From Gemmatimonadota bacterium (GTDB lineage: Bacteria > Gemmatimonadota > Gemmatimonadetes > Gemmatimonadales > Gemmatimonadaceae): DNA of 64,000 nucleotides. Location: positions 115,810-179,809 of the forward strand of contig JAJPIM010000030.1 in assembly GCA_021324775.1 (NCBI GenBank), read 5' to 3'. Positions 24,333-33,847 of this stretch are shown here, piece by piece. A program made the position numbers and the translations under genes. The first letter of the stretch is position 1. Each line of letters starts with the position of its first letter. The notes under the pieces were generated by a model. That model worked only from the letters and a program-made list of their open reading frames with translations. It was not told the origin of the DNA and searched no databases.

Positions 24333-24412
24333 GGCCGGCCTCCAGCGAAGTGAGAGAGATACGCGCCCTTGGATTCTCTTCCGCGGCGGAGGGTCGTTCC
24401 TTTAGAACCCGG

Positions 24413-24443
24413 CAGAGAGAGGAGAAAAGAGAGAGGAGAAAGG
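24413..24443 (+). repeat. Purine-rich GGAGAAA tract, copy B
   Basis: CAGAGAGAGGAGAAAAGAGA then GAGGAGAAAGGG, purine on the + strand, although both neighbouring genes are on the - strand. Confidence 0.7.
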
Positions 24444-24445
24444 GC

Positions 24446-25384
24446 TTACCGGAACGCGAGCAGGATTACCCGGATCACGATGTAGACGGCTACAAGGACG
24501 ATCGCCGTCTGGTGTCTGGTGGCGTGCCTGGAGGCCCATTCGAGTGGGCCTTCGCGGTAGGCTGCGACCGGGTCGCCGGCGCCGTAGCGTTCGACATCGG
24601 AGGCCAGGGCCTCGACGGCCGGGTAGCGATCCGCCGGCGAGGCGGCGCGGGCTTTGGCGATAATGGCGGCCAGCGGTCGCGGAGTGAATTGGCCGCGAGG
24701 GGGCTGCGTGAGCACCTCCAGGAGGCCGCCCAGGGCGTACACGTCGGTTCGTTCATCGCTGGCGTCGGACCGGCCTGCCGCGAGCTCCGGGGCCATGAAG
24801 CCGGCCGTGCCCATGACCGTACCGGGCTGGGTGGTCACCGGTGAGACACCCGAGCGGTCGAGACGGATGCGAGCAAGGCCCCAATCGAGGACGAGGACCT
24901 CGCCGAACGCGCCGACCATGATGTTGGCGGGGGTGAGGTCCCGGTGGATGACTCCGGCCTGGTGGGCGAATGCGATGGCGTCGCATATCCGCGCGAAGAT
25001 CCGGAGCCGCGCGGCCTCGGTTCGTGGGGACTGGAGGTAGGCGTCGAGCCGCGTACCGCGGATCCATTTCATGACGTAGTACGGGCGGCCGTCGGTGAGA
25101 ACTCCGACATCGTGCACGGGCACCAGGCCCGGGTGCTCCAGTCCGGCGAGGATCCGTGCCTCGCGAGTGAGCCGCTCGCCGGCGAGACCGGTGCCCGCGG
25201 GCGGTTCCGGGAGGCTGACCACTTTGATCGCGACGCGCCGGTCGAGTGCCCGGTCGTGGGCGAGATAGACCGATCCCATGCCGCCGCGACCGATGCGCTC
25301 GAGGATGTCGTACTTCGAGTCGCTCGTGTCGGGCCAATCGGCGAGGGCGCGTAGCGAGGCGACGGCCGCGTCAGAGAGGGGCAT
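24446..25384 (-). CDS. Serine/threonine protein kinase with C-terminal TM anchor
   Basis: 312 residues. A PknB-type kinase domain fills residues ~25-270: Gly-rich loop RIGRGGMGSVYLA, ATP Lys in VAIKVV, catalytic loop VIHRDLTPANI (with Thr where Lys is usual in HRDLKPxN) and DWG in place of DFG (LVLDWGLARI), then GTAGFMAPELA and DVYALGGLLEVL. A juxtamembrane helix and one TM (AIVLVAVYIVIRVILLAF) end the protein; there is no extracellular sensor. The HRDLTPAN and DWG variants are seen in active kinases of this group. ATG at 25384 overlaps the sigma-factor stop by one base (a GTG three bases earlier is possible), so the two are translationally coupled. Confidence 0.9.
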   Translation of the reverse strand: MPLSDAAVASLRALADWPDTSDSKYDILERIGRGGMGSVYLAHDRALDRRVAIKVVSLPEPPAGTGLAGERLTREARILAGLEHPGLVPVHDVGVLTDGRPYYVMKWIRGTRLDAYLQSPRTEAARLRIFARICDAIAFAHQAGVIHRDLTPANIMVGAFGEVLVLDWGLARIRLDRSGVSPVTTQPGTVMGTAGFMAPELAAGRSDASDERTDVYALGGLLEVLTQPPRGQFTPRPLAAIIAKARAASPADRYPAVEALASDVERYGAGDPVAAYREGPLEWASRHATRHQTAIVLVAVYIVIRVILLAFR

Positions 25385-26106
25385 CACGGGTTCGCGGCGG
25401 CCACGTCCGCTCCGAGGAGTGCGCGCGCCTCGGCACGGAATTCGGCGTCGTTGACGGTGAGGCGGCGGAGCCGGTCGAGAACGACCTCGCGGAACTCGCG
25501 CCGAGCGGCGGCGAGATGGTTGGTGACCTGGGACACCGGGATCATGAACTCACCGGCGAGGGCTGCGTAGGTCGGGCGGGCGCCGGCTTCCGCACCCCTG
25601 ACATCGTAGCGCTCGAATACCTGGAACACGATTTCCCGGTCGCGGCGCTGGAGGCGGTCCCGCAGTTCACTCAGCGCATCGGCACAGAGACCGCGCACCC
25701 ATTCGCGCTCGAAGAGTGCATCGACCGCGTCCGGGGCGATGAACGCCGGGGCATCCGTCTCGAGCGGGACGGCGGTGGTGCCTCCTCCCCGTTTGAGGCG
25801 GCGTGCCGCGGCGCGTTCATTGGCGACGTGTCCGTCCAGGCAGACGCGGAGGTAGGTGCGAAAGCGCGCCTTGGCGGGATCGTATCGTTCGAGGAGTCTG
25901 CCCGAGAGCGCGCGTGAGAAAAAACTCTGCGTCGTGTCTTCGGCGTCATCGCGGGACAGCTCCCAGCGCATCTGCACATAGGCGCAGACCGGCCGCCAGT
26001 AGCCTTCGGCGACCGTGGCGAGCGCTTGCGCGCGCACGCCCGCGTCGGCGCTGTGCAGGGCACCAAGGACCGAGTGGCGGGTTGCGGGAAACGGTACGCC
26101 GCGCAT
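25384..26106 (-). CDS. ECF-type RNA polymerase sigma factor
   Basis: 240 residues. Region 2 includes DDAEDTTQSFFSRALSG and YDPAKARFRTYLRVCLDGHVANERAAARRL (region 2.3/2.4-like), and region 4 near residues 145-212 has RDREIVFQVFERYDV, TYAALAGEFMIPVSQVTNHLAAARREF, a helix-turn-helix. The long spacer and the AEDxTQxFF motif match the ECF sigma factors that occur with Ser/Thr kinases in Acidobacteriota, Planctomycetota and Gemmatimonadota. A longer frame runs upstream, but residues before MRGVPFPATRH are non-coding in character. The gene overlaps the kinase gene, suggesting that the kinase controls the sigma factor rather than an anti-sigma factor, which is absent. Confidence 0.85.
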   Translation of the reverse strand: MRGVPFPATRHSVLGALHSADAGVRAQALATVAEGYWRPVCAYVQMRWELSRDDAEDTTQSFFSRALSGRLLERYDPAKARFRTYLRVCLDGHVANERAAARRLKRGGGTTAVPLETDAPAFIAPDAVDALFEREWVRGLCADALSELRDRLQRRDREIVFQVFERYDVRGAEAGARPTYAALAGEFMIPVSQVTNHLAAARREFREVVLDRLRRLTVNDAEFRAEARALLGADVAAANP

Positions 26107-26409
26107 GGGGGTTGAAGATTTGGCGGCGCGGCTCGGACCGCCAGATCCCCCGTCATTCGGTGGTATGGACAGCAAGGGGGCGGCTTGGCGGACGGTCGCC
26201 TTGCAGCTCGGGGATGGAATACCCGCCACCGCGTCGGCCGCCCCGAAGGGTGCCTCGGGGAACGAGATCCAGGGTTCGGCGGCTGTCGGTCCGTCGATGG
26301 AGGGCGGTCTCTGCTGGCCACCCATTGGGGGCCGGGATACCTTTGCGGCGCCGCGTGCCGGGCATACTGGCACAGGCGTCGTCGTCCTTCCCCTCCCGAA
26401 GCCGGCTGA
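26107..26409. other. Divergent promoter region between sigma factor and M20 peptidase
   Basis: About 300 bases without a supported gene. Toward the right, the plus strand holds a run of imperfect GGAACTGG/GGTCCC repeats (about 26425-26476). I see no clear promoter pair. Confidence 0.3.
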
Positions 26410-27873
26410 ATGCACATTTATCGCAGGAACTGGTCCCGGAGCAACGGGTCCCGCAGGAACTGGCCCGCCCGGTCCATGATCATATGTGCCGTGGTGTTCG
26501 TGGCCGCGTGCGCGTCTGCGGCGCGAGTCTTCGCGCAGGCGCCGGCGCAGGTTCCGATCGACACGGCCAAGCTCGAAGACGAGGCCGTTCAGCGCACCAC
26601 CGACTACATCCGGCTCAACACGACCAATCCGCCGGGGAATGAGGTGCTGACGATGCGGTTCCTCGCGCGGATCCTGCAGCAGGAGGGGATCCCCTTCGAT
26701 ACCGCATCGTCGGCGCCGGGGCGCGGCAACATCTGGGCGCGGCTCAAGGGCGGGCCCAAGCCCGCACTCGTGCTGTTGAGCCACATGGATGTGGTGCCGG
26801 CGGATCCGAAGTACTGGGATGCCGATCCATTCGCGGCGACCCTCAAGAACGGCCAGATCTACGGGCGCGGGACACTCGATACGAAGACACTGGGCATCCT
26901 CGAGCTGGAAGCATTTGTGGCGCTGCATCGCGCGCACGTGTCGCTTGACCGCGACCTGATCTTCATGGCGACAGCCGACGAGGAGGCGGGTGGAACGTAC
27001 GGCGCGGAGTGGGTGGTGCAGCACCACCCTGAGGCATTTCGTGGTGCGGGCTTCGTCATCAATGAAGGTGGATCGGGCAGTATCGAGGGATCGAGCCGGT
27101 CGTTCTCGATCGAAGTCACGCAGAAGACACCGTTCTGGCTCAAGCTGACGGCGACGGGCGCAGCGGGGCACGGATCGACGCCGCTGCCGGCGTCGGCGAC
27201 CAACCGGCTGATCCGGGCGCTGTACCGCCTGCAGACCTACGAGTTCGCGCCGCGCGTGGTGCCCGCGGTGGCGGCGTACTTCGCCGCGATCGCGCCCGTC
27301 GCGTCACCGAAATGGAGAGACAAACTCGCCAACCCGCAGACACTGATCGCTGACCGCAACACCTTGGCCGAGCTGCAGATCGAGCTGCCGCAACTGGCCG
27401 CGCTGCTGCGGAACACGTGTTCGATCACCGGGTTGCAGGGGAGCAACAAGATCAACGTCGTGCCGCCGGAGGCGCAGGCACTGGTCGATTGCCGGCTGTT
27501 GCCGGATCAGGACCATGAAGCATTCCTGCGGGAGTTCACCGGTGTGCTGAACGATCCCGAAATCAAGATCGATCGCATCATCGATTTCACGCCGGCGGTG
27601 ACGGCGACGAACACCCCGCTCTACGATGCGATCGCAGCGGTCGTGCACACCCACTTCCCCGATGCGAGCGTCGCGCCGTCCGTCGAGACGGGGTTCACGG
27701 ACAGCCACTGGTTCCGCGACCTCGGGATCGCGAGCTACGGGTTTGCGCCGTTCCTGATACCGCAGTCCGAGGAGTCAGGCGTACACGGCAACAACGAGCG
27801 GATCTCCGTGGAGAACATCCGCCGTGGGACGCAGATGATGCTGGAGATCGTGTCGCGGCTGGTGCGAGAGTAG
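26410..27873 (+). CDS. M20 family metallopeptidase, exported
   Basis: 487 residues. A signal peptide is encoded near MIICAVVFVAACASAARVFAQ, preceded by an Arg-rich segment. The peptidase has the five M20 metal positions: H in LLSHMDVVP, D in YGRGTLDTKT, E-E in ATADEEAGG, E in VINEGG, and H in SGVHGNNERI. The dimerisation domain lies between about residues 230 and 360. It should hydrolyse peptides or N-acyl amino acids in the periplasm. Start choice is open: GTG/ATG at 26410 gives a basic n-region; the ATG at 26476 gives a signal peptide with no positive charge. A second M20 protein lies at 61534. Confidence 0.85.
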   Translation: MHIYRRNWSRSNGSRRNWPARSMIICAVVFVAACASAARVFAQAPAQVPIDTAKLEDEAVQRTTDYIRLNTTNPPGNEVLTMRFLARILQQEGIPFDTASSAPGRGNIWARLKGGPKPALVLLSHMDVVPADPKYWDADPFAATLKNGQIYGRGTLDTKTLGILELEAFVALHRAHVSLDRDLIFMATADEEAGGTYGAEWVVQHHPEAFRGAGFVINEGGSGSIEGSSRSFSIEVTQKTPFWLKLTATGAAGHGSTPLPASATNRLIRALYRLQTYEFAPRVVPAVAAYFAAIAPVASPKWRDKLANPQTLIADRNTLAELQIELPQLAALLRNTCSITGLQGSNKINVVPPEAQALVDCRLLPDQDHEAFLREFTGVLNDPEIKIDRIIDFTPAVTATNTPLYDAIAAVVHTHFPDASVAPSVETGFTDSHWFRDLGIASYGFAPFLIPQSEESGVHGNNERISVENIRRGTQMMLEIVSRLVRE

Positions 27874-27920
27874 CGGGTCATCATTCTGCGCCGGGCGCCG
27901 GGGACAAGTCCGGAGTGGAC

Positions 27921-29780
27921 ATGGCCAAGCTGAGGTGGGTGGCGCTCCTGGCGGTGTGGCTCGTTTCCGCGGCATATGTTGGCTCACGTATCGATCGGGG
28001 ATGGATTCCTCTGGACGAAGGCGTCCTCGGGCACTCCGCCGAGCGGGTACTCGCGGGAGAGGTACCGCATCGTGATTTCGATGACGTCTACACGGGGGGC
28101 CTGAGCGAAGCCGACGCCACCGTGTATCGGTGGACTAGCGTACGACTCGTCAATCTTCGCTGGGCCCTGTACGGGGTCTTCGTCCTGTGGGTGCCAGTCG
28201 TCTTCTATATCGCCAGCCGCTTTGCGCATCCGGCAGGTGCTGCGATCGCCACATTGCTGTGCGTGGTCTGGAGTGTACCGACGTATCCGGCGGCGATGCC
28301 ATCGTGGTACAACCTGTTCTTCGCCACACTCGGTACGGCCGCGTTGATCCGCTTCACGGAAACAGAGCACAGGCGATGGATTGTCTGCGCAGGTGTCCTG
28401 GGCGGCCTGTCGATGTTGGTCAAGATCGTCGGACTGTACTACATCGCCGGCGCTCTGCTGTTCTTTGTGTGGCATGAATACCGACTGGCGCATGGTCGCG
28501 CCCCGACCGCAGGCGCCCGGCCGGATCGCTGGTACGCGATTTTTGTAGCTGCGGCGTTGGCGCTCTTCGTGGTGATGCTCGTCAAGCTCGTGGCAGGGCT
28601 TCCGAGTCATGCGCGCTTCCTGCATTTCGTGCTGCCGGGGACACTGCTCGCGGCATTGCTGGTGGAGATGGAATGGCGTCGCCCTCCCGGCGTCTCGTCA
28701 ATCGCCCGGTTCCGATTCCTCACTGGGTTGATTGGGTTCTTTCTGCTGGGTGTCGCACTACCCATCGCTCTATTTCTCGTCCCGTACGTCGAGGCCCACG
28801 CTGTAGGAGATCTTGTTCGCGGCGTGTTTGTCGATCCCACCCGGCGGGCGCTGTACGCGGCCGAGCTTCCAGTTTCGCTGAAGACCATATGGGCCGCCGT
28901 GCTGTGGGTCGTGGTCCTCGTACCGTCGTGGCGTAGCGTCGAGCACCGCGACGTTCGCGCGCGAAGTGTGTGGATCGCGCTGGCGGTCGCCGCCGGGCTG
29001 GCGCTCGTCGTAACCGCGCACGGCGGCCCCGTGTACGCCGACCTGTGGCTTGCGATCCGGTACCTCGCTCCGGCCACCGTCGTGGCGGGAGGGTTTTTAC
29101 TATGGAGATTGGACGGCGCGCCCACGGATTCGCCGCGCCGCCGGGAGCAGATCTGGCTCCTCGTCTGCATGACGGCGCTATGCAGCCTGGTGCAAGTTCC
29201 CTACGCCGGCTCGTACTACATCTTGTACTTTGCCCCCATCGCGATTCTGGCGCTGTTGGCGACCATCACATCTCGCGAGGGAGGCGTCGGCCCACGACCG
29301 GCGGTTGCGGCCGCATTTTTCTTGGCGTTCGGAGTCATGCGCGTGAATCCGGGGCATATCTCGGTGGTCGGCCGATACGCGCCTCAAAGTGCATGGCCTA
29401 CGGTCGCGTTGCCGATTGCAAGAACGGGCCTATGGTCCAGTCCGATCGAGTCGCTGCGTTACACACAGGTCACCAAGCTATTGCGCGACCACAGCGCGCC
29501 CGGCGGGTACACGTACGCGGCCCCAGATTGTCCCGAACTCTACTATCTCTCGCAACTTCATAATCCGACACCAACTCTGTTCGATTTCCTCGACGACCCT
29601 AAAGGGCATGACGCCCGAGTGCTTCGTGCCATCGACTCCCATCGCGTGACAGCCATTGCGGTCAACTCCACGCCGCTCTTTTCAGCCCGCATTGATTCCA
29701 CTCTCGCGGACAGCCTGCGAGCGCGCTTCCCAGACTCATCGGTCGTCGACAACTTCGTTGTGCGGTGGCAGAGCCAATAG
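27921..29780 (+). CDS. GT-C type membrane glycosyltransferase-like protein, paralog 1
   Basis: About 619 residues, ten or more TM helices. After the first helix: WIPLDEGVLGHSAERVLAGE, then PHRDFDDVYTG; the Asp-Glu pair sits where GT-C enzymes bind metal and donor. The C-terminal periplasmic part has APDCPELYYLSQLHNPTPT and FDFLDDP. Its paralog on the other strand at 31041 shares both blocks closely. The genes flank an epimerase, so they probably add sugars made or modified by it to a lipid-linked or surface glycan. ATG 27921 has GGAG five bases upstream; a GTG at 27915 is also in frame. Base use looks a little less GC-rich than the rest, by eye. Confidence 0.75.
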   Translation: MAKLRWVALLAVWLVSAAYVGSRIDRGWIPLDEGVLGHSAERVLAGEVPHRDFDDVYTGGLSEADATVYRWTSVRLVNLRWALYGVFVLWVPVVFYIASRFAHPAGAAIATLLCVVWSVPTYPAAMPSWYNLFFATLGTAALIRFTETEHRRWIVCAGVLGGLSMLVKIVGLYYIAGALLFFVWHEYRLAHGRAPTAGARPDRWYAIFVAAALALFVVMLVKLVAGLPSHARFLHFVLPGTLLAALLVEMEWRRPPGVSSIARFRFLTGLIGFFLLGVALPIALFLVPYVEAHAVGDLVRGVFVDPTRRALYAAELPVSLKTIWAAVLWVVVLVPSWRSVEHRDVRARSVWIALAVAAGLALVVTAHGGPVYADLWLAIRYLAPATVVAGGFLLWRLDGAPTDSPRRREQIWLLVCMTALCSLVQVPYAGSYYILYFAPIAILALLATITSREGGVGPRPAVAAAFFLAFGVMRVNPGHISVVGRYAPQSAWPTVALPIARTGLWSSPIESLRYTQVTKLLRDHSAPGGYTYAAPDCPELYYLSQLHNPTPTLFDFLDDPKGHDARVLRAIDSHRVTAIAVNSTPLFSARIDSTLADSLRARFPDSSVVDNFVVRWQSQ

Positions 29781-29967
29781 GGCAAGAAACGCCCATTCGT
29801 GGTCGTGTGAATATTATTTATGCCGGGCCGTGTTCGGTTGGGATCGCGACACCGGCTGGCCAGGCCATCCGAGTGAACTGGCCTGGCTGACGGCCGTGCC
29901 CAGGACCGCGGGCGACTCGTCAGACCTAGACGCCATACCCTGGCGTGGATCACACGGGAGATGGATG

Positions 29968-30990
29968 ATGCAATTCGCGTTGGACAAGGAGTGCAAGGCG
30001 ATTCACGGGCAGCGTGTTCTGGTGACCGGAGGGCTTGGCTTCTGCGGTTCGAACCTGACACGCTTTCTCGTCGAGCGTTTCGATTGCCGGGTGACGGTCA
30101 TCGATGACTGCTCTAATGCGTCGTTGCCGGATGCGCTGCCACGAAACGTGGACGTGGTCATCGGAGACATCCGTGACCCCGCGAAGTTCGAGACGCATCT
30201 GCGGGCGAATCCGTGGATCTTCCATCTGGCGTGCCGTACCATCCTGACCTGCGGGACGGATCCTGAAAGCGATCTGACCGTGAACGCGATGAGCACACTT
30301 CGCTTGCTGGAGTGGCTCCGTCGCGAGCAGCCCGCGGCCCTGCAGCGCTTCCTCTATACGTCGTCGACGTCGATCTATGGAAACTGCAGACACCTTCCTG
30401 CCGACGAGCTCGATCCTCCGCACATCCTCAACCACTACGCGGCGACGAAATACCTGGGCGAACAGTACGCATTGCTGTATCACATGGCATACGGGCTACC
30501 GACGGTCTGCGTCCGGTACTCGAATGTCTACGGCCCGGGGCAAACTACGTCGAACCCGTATTGTGGTGTCATCGGGAAGTTTCTCGATGCCGCGGCGGCG
30601 GGCCAAGTGCTGACGGTGCACGGCGACGGTGAACAGACGCGGGACTACACGTACATCGACGATGTGGTCGAAGCGACCGTGCTCGCCGCGGTCTCGCCGA
30701 AGGCGATTGGCGACGTGTTCAACATCGGTACTGGTGTCGAGACCTCGGTGAATACGATCGCGGCCGAAATCCGAGGCCTCTTCGGGGAGGGCATCCGCAT
30801 TGAACACGTCGACCGCCGGGACATCGACAATATCAGGCGCCGCGCCTTGAGCCCTGAGAAGATCCGAACCCGGTTGGGGTGGACGCCCCAAGTGCGGTTT
30901 CGCGATGGCATCCGCCGGACGGTGGACGAGGGATGGCGGGCGTCCGCCCTGTCGGTATCTCCGGCAAGTCGCCGTCCACCGGCAGCGTAG
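29968..30990 (+). CDS. NAD-dependent sugar epimerase/dehydratase
   Basis: 340 residues, extended SDR fold. The NAD-binding motif is VLVTGGLGFCGSNLTRF near residues 17-33. Catalytic residues are in YTSSTSIYG and Tyr-x-x-x-Lys of NHYAATKYLGEQY. VRYSNVYGPGQ and DYTYIDDVVEA are typical of UDP-glucose/GlcNAc epimerases and dTDP-glucose dehydratases. The exact nucleotide sugar cannot be set from sequence. The frame is open from 29656, but GGGAG at 29956-29960 supports the ATG at 29968 (or 29965). It sits between two paralogous GT-C genes, and its product probably supplies their sugar pathway. Confidence 0.9.
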   Translation: MQFALDKECKAIHGQRVLVTGGLGFCGSNLTRFLVERFDCRVTVIDDCSNASLPDALPRNVDVVIGDIRDPAKFETHLRANPWIFHLACRTILTCGTDPESDLTVNAMSTLRLLEWLRREQPAALQRFLYTSSTSIYGNCRHLPADELDPPHILNHYAATKYLGEQYALLYHMAYGLPTVCVRYSNVYGPGQTTSNPYCGVIGKFLDAAAAGQVLTVHGDGEQTRDYTYIDDVVEATVLAAVSPKAIGDVFNIGTGVETSVNTIAAEIRGLFGEGIRIEHVDRRDIDNIRRRALSPEKIRTRLGWTPQVRFRDGIRRTVDEGWRASALSVSPASRRPPAA

Positions 30991-31040
30991 CGCAGCTTGC
31001 CCCTGACTGCCCCGCCTCGCGCTGCAAGGCGGGCGCGCAG

Positions 31041-32915
31041 CTATCGCCATAGCACGGTGAAGTAGCCAGCGCATGCCGAGTCGGGGTACTGGTCTCCCAG
31101 CGCATCCTCGAGCGCTGAATCCGGTGCGGAGAAACGAAATTGCCCGTTCAACACGACTACCCCGACTCGATGATCGCGGATCGCACGCAGGGTGCGGTCC
31201 CTTGCACCTGTTGAGTCGTCCAGGAACTCGAATGTCGTAGGCGTCGGGTTTTTCAACCCGGCCAGGAAGTACGCCTCGGGACAGTCGGGCGTGCAGTACA
31301 TGTAGTCGTTGGTCGCATGTGCCCGCACGGTGGCAACCAACTCCGTGTAGATCGCGCTGTCCTCGCTGCTCACGCGCAGACCACCGCGAGGCAGCGGCAG
31401 GACAGCGGCCGGCTTGGGAGCCGGCCCGCCGACGCCGAGTGTGACGTACTCCCTAGTGTTCATCCTCCAGACGGCGAAGCAGACGGCGAACACAAGCAAT
31501 GGACCGCCAACTCCCGCCGGAATGCGAGGGTTCAGCTCCGCCGTGATCGCAATGATAGCAAGGAAGGCGAGCGGAACGATGTAACAGAAGTAGACGACAG
31601 CAGCGAACGGGAACTGTATGAGGCTGAAGAAGACCACCACGAACACCAGCAGTACTGCCCGCTGCCGGCTCGCCGATGCCGGCGTGTGCCACGTTGGGAT
31701 CGCCAGTGCCAGCGCCACGATGGCCGTTATCGGAATCAGAGCGCGCGCGGCGTCCACAATATCGACATACAGCGTTCCATGATACGAGAGCGCCAATACG
31801 ACGGCACCTAGAGGGATCGCGACCAGAATCGCATATCGCCGTACCGATTCCCCCAGACGAGTAGCAGCCCAGACGCCAGCAATAATGGGTAGCGCTCGTG
31901 CGGCCTCGGCAAACGATGGCGGTGGCAACGTGGCGGAGACGAGACGCCGGAGCGGCGCCACGAATACTCCGGAGATGAGCGCACCGACCGCATGTCCGGC
32001 GACAAATGGAATCAGAAACAGGCACGCGGGCAGGGCGATGCCCGCGGCGAACGTGGCGAGATCAAGCAATAACTCAGTCCAGCGAACGTGGCGAGATCGC
32101 AGGCCAGCCAGCGCGACGATGATTGCAACCGCCACTCCGGGGAAGATGAAGTGGAGCACGACGCCTGACGTCATGGTGCGGTGGACGAGGCCCACGACTC
32201 CGGCCGATACCAGTGCGGCCACAACGAACGCCGTGACGGGCCCGATCCAGCCACGCATCACCGGCGCGGGAGCGGCACCGGGCTGATCGCGGCTGGCAGC
32301 GAGGCGGCGCCAGTAGAGAAAGAGGCCAATGCCAGCGATGACGTAGACGCCTACGATCTTCACGAGGACTGACGCACCGGCGCAGCATCCCGCGATGACG
32401 AGCCAGCGGCGACGTGTTGGCTCGTCGAGGTACCGGAGCACGGCCAATGTCGCTGCTGTGGCCAGAAACAGGTTGTACCACGAGGGCATGGAGGCCGAGT
32501 AGTTCGGTACGCTCCACGCGACGGCCGCAGCCGTCGTGATCGCCGCGCCCGGCGAACCAAGGAATCGTTTTGCGATCGCGTAGTAGGCTGGTATCCAGAG
32601 TGCAAAGGCCAATAGCAGCGCAATCCGGAGCGTCAATAGCGAATGCCCGCCGATGGCAAAGGCTAGCGCGTGATACGCGGTCAACAGCCCCGTGTACGCA
32701 TCCCTGAAGTCACGATGTGGCAGTTGGCCTGCCAGCAAGCGCTCGGCGCTTTGCGCGAGCAATCCCTCGTCGTGCGGCGTCCAGTCGCGGTTCACCCGAG
32801 CCGCGAGGTAGGCCACACAGGCGATCCAGACCGCGGCCATCGTGGCCCACGACCGTGCCGAGGCTGGTGGCCGTGTGGCGGGCACCGGCGACATGGGCGC
32901 GATGTCAGGGGTCAT
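31041..32915 (-). CDS. GT-C type membrane glycosyltransferase-like protein, paralog 2
   Basis: About 624 residues, multi-spanning. It mirrors the gene at 27921: WTPHDEGLLAQSAERLLAGQ, then PHRDFRDAYTG after the first helix, and a C-terminal periplasmic block with TPDCPEAYFLAGLKNPTPT then FEFLDDS. The 5' end is uncertain: ATG codons lie at 32939 and 32915, and the frame is open to 32984; I use 32915, which leaves a Pro-rich cytoplasmic tail before the first TM. The catalytic role is inferred from the Asp-Glu pair and topology. It converges on the epimerase gene. Confidence 0.75.
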   Translation of the reverse strand: MTPDIAPMSPVPATRPPASARSWATMAAVWIACVAYLAARVNRDWTPHDEGLLAQSAERLLAGQLPHRDFRDAYTGLLTAYHALAFAIGGHSLLTLRIALLLAFALWIPAYYAIAKRFLGSPGAAITTAAAVAWSVPNYSASMPSWYNLFLATAATLAVLRYLDEPTRRRWLVIAGCCAGASVLVKIVGVYVIAGIGLFLYWRRLAASRDQPGAAPAPVMRGWIGPVTAFVVAALVSAGVVGLVHRTMTSGVVLHFIFPGVAVAIIVALAGLRSRHVRWTELLLDLATFAAGIALPACLFLIPFVAGHAVGALISGVFVAPLRRLVSATLPPPSFAEAARALPIIAGVWAATRLGESVRRYAILVAIPLGAVVLALSYHGTLYVDIVDAARALIPITAIVALALAIPTWHTPASASRQRAVLLVFVVVFFSLIQFPFAAVVYFCYIVPLAFLAIIAITAELNPRIPAGVGGPLLVFAVCFAVWRMNTREYVTLGVGGPAPKPAAVLPLPRGGLRVSSEDSAIYTELVATVRAHATNDYMYCTPDCPEAYFLAGLKNPTPTTFEFLDDSTGARDRTLRAIRDHRVGVVVLNGQFRFSAPDSALEDALGDQYPDSACAGYFTVLWR

Positions 32916-33086
32916 GTCTGGGCGAAGCCTAACGCGCATGAGACAGAGACGTGACCCCCATCGCTCGCCGATCGGCTTACACACAGACGCGTGTCTGGCA
33001 CCGTCCGGCCGTCGTTTCTCTTATCTTGCATTCATGGCGTATTGCAACCTGATAGCCGCCGGCGGCGGCGAAAACCGCGGCGCGTG

Positions 33087-33785
33087 ATGGGCCAGGCGGC
33101 CGGCCGGCCGAAACTCAGCCTCGCTGGAAACGGCCCCGAGCCCGCGGGGCGGCCGTATTCGCTGGGCGAGGAGATCGCCAACAGCATTACTCACGGCGCC
33201 GGGCTGGTCGGAGCCATCGCCGGCTCGGCGATCCTGCTCTTCGTCATCGCACAGCAGCATGACGCGCTGTGGTTCGCGGCCGACGCGGTGTACGCGCTGT
33301 CACTCATCCTCCTCTACGCGGCGTCGACGTTTTATCACGCGATCCCGAACCGGCGCGCGAAGCCAATCTTCCGCGTCATGGACCACGCCGCGATCTATGT
33401 GCTGATCGCGGGCACGTACACACCGTTTGCGCTCCTCAACCTGCGTGGGGCGTGGGGATGGTGGCTATGCGCCGCCATCTGGGTACTCGCGATCATCGGC
33501 GTGCTCTTCACGGCACTGATCCGGCACCGGCTGTCGCGCGCGACGACGGTGATCTATGTGGTGATGGGGTGGCTGGGCCTTCTCGCGGCCAGACCTGCCT
33601 TCGACCACTTGAGCGCCTGGGCGATCATCTGGCTCCTCGGCGGCGGTCTCCTCTACACCGCCGGCACGTTGTTCTACGCGTGGGAGCGGCTTCGGTACGG
33701 ACACGCCATCTGGCATGTGTTCGTCCTGGGCGGCAGCATCTGCCACTACATCGCCGTCTTCCGCTACGCCGTTCCGAGCCTGTAA
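33087..33785 (+). CDS. trhA: Hemolysin III / TrhA (PAQR-type) membrane protein
   Basis: 232 residues, seven TM helices. Family motifs with the zinc ligands are present: EEIANSITHGAG at the start, STFYHAIPNRRAK, MDHAAIYVLIAGTYTPF, and HAIWHVFVLGGSICHYIAV at the end. Bacterial TrhA proteins are homologous to adiponectin receptors and are linked to membrane-fluidity control; the 'hemolysin' name is historical. Start ATG 33087 is chosen; the frame upstream, from 32991, is Arg-rich. Inner membrane. No obvious operon partner. Confidence 0.9.
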   Translation: MGQAAGRPKLSLAGNGPEPAGRPYSLGEEIANSITHGAGLVGAIAGSAILLFVIAQQHDALWFAADAVYALSLILLYAASTFYHAIPNRRAKPIFRVMDHAAIYVLIAGTYTPFALLNLRGAWGWWLCAAIWVLAIIGVLFTALIRHRLSRATTVIYVVMGWLGLLAARPAFDHLSAWAIIWLLGGGLLYTAGTLFYAWERLRYGHAIWHVFVLGGSICHYIAVFRYAVPSL

Positions 33786-33847
33786 GCGCCAGGATTGGTG
33801 ACGATCTGTTGGCCGATTCCCGAGCCGTCTAATAAGCCTGAGTAGTT

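Noticed and set aside
24446..25384. Kinase as a pseudokinase because of DWG and HRDLTPAN
   Set aside because: The catalytic Asp residues of both motifs and the ATP Lys are present, and these variants occur in active bacterial kinases.
25384..27171. Sigma factor as a 595-residue protein
   Set aside because: The extra N-terminal ~350 codons run antisense through the M20 peptidase gene and have no domain; the protein starts at 26106.
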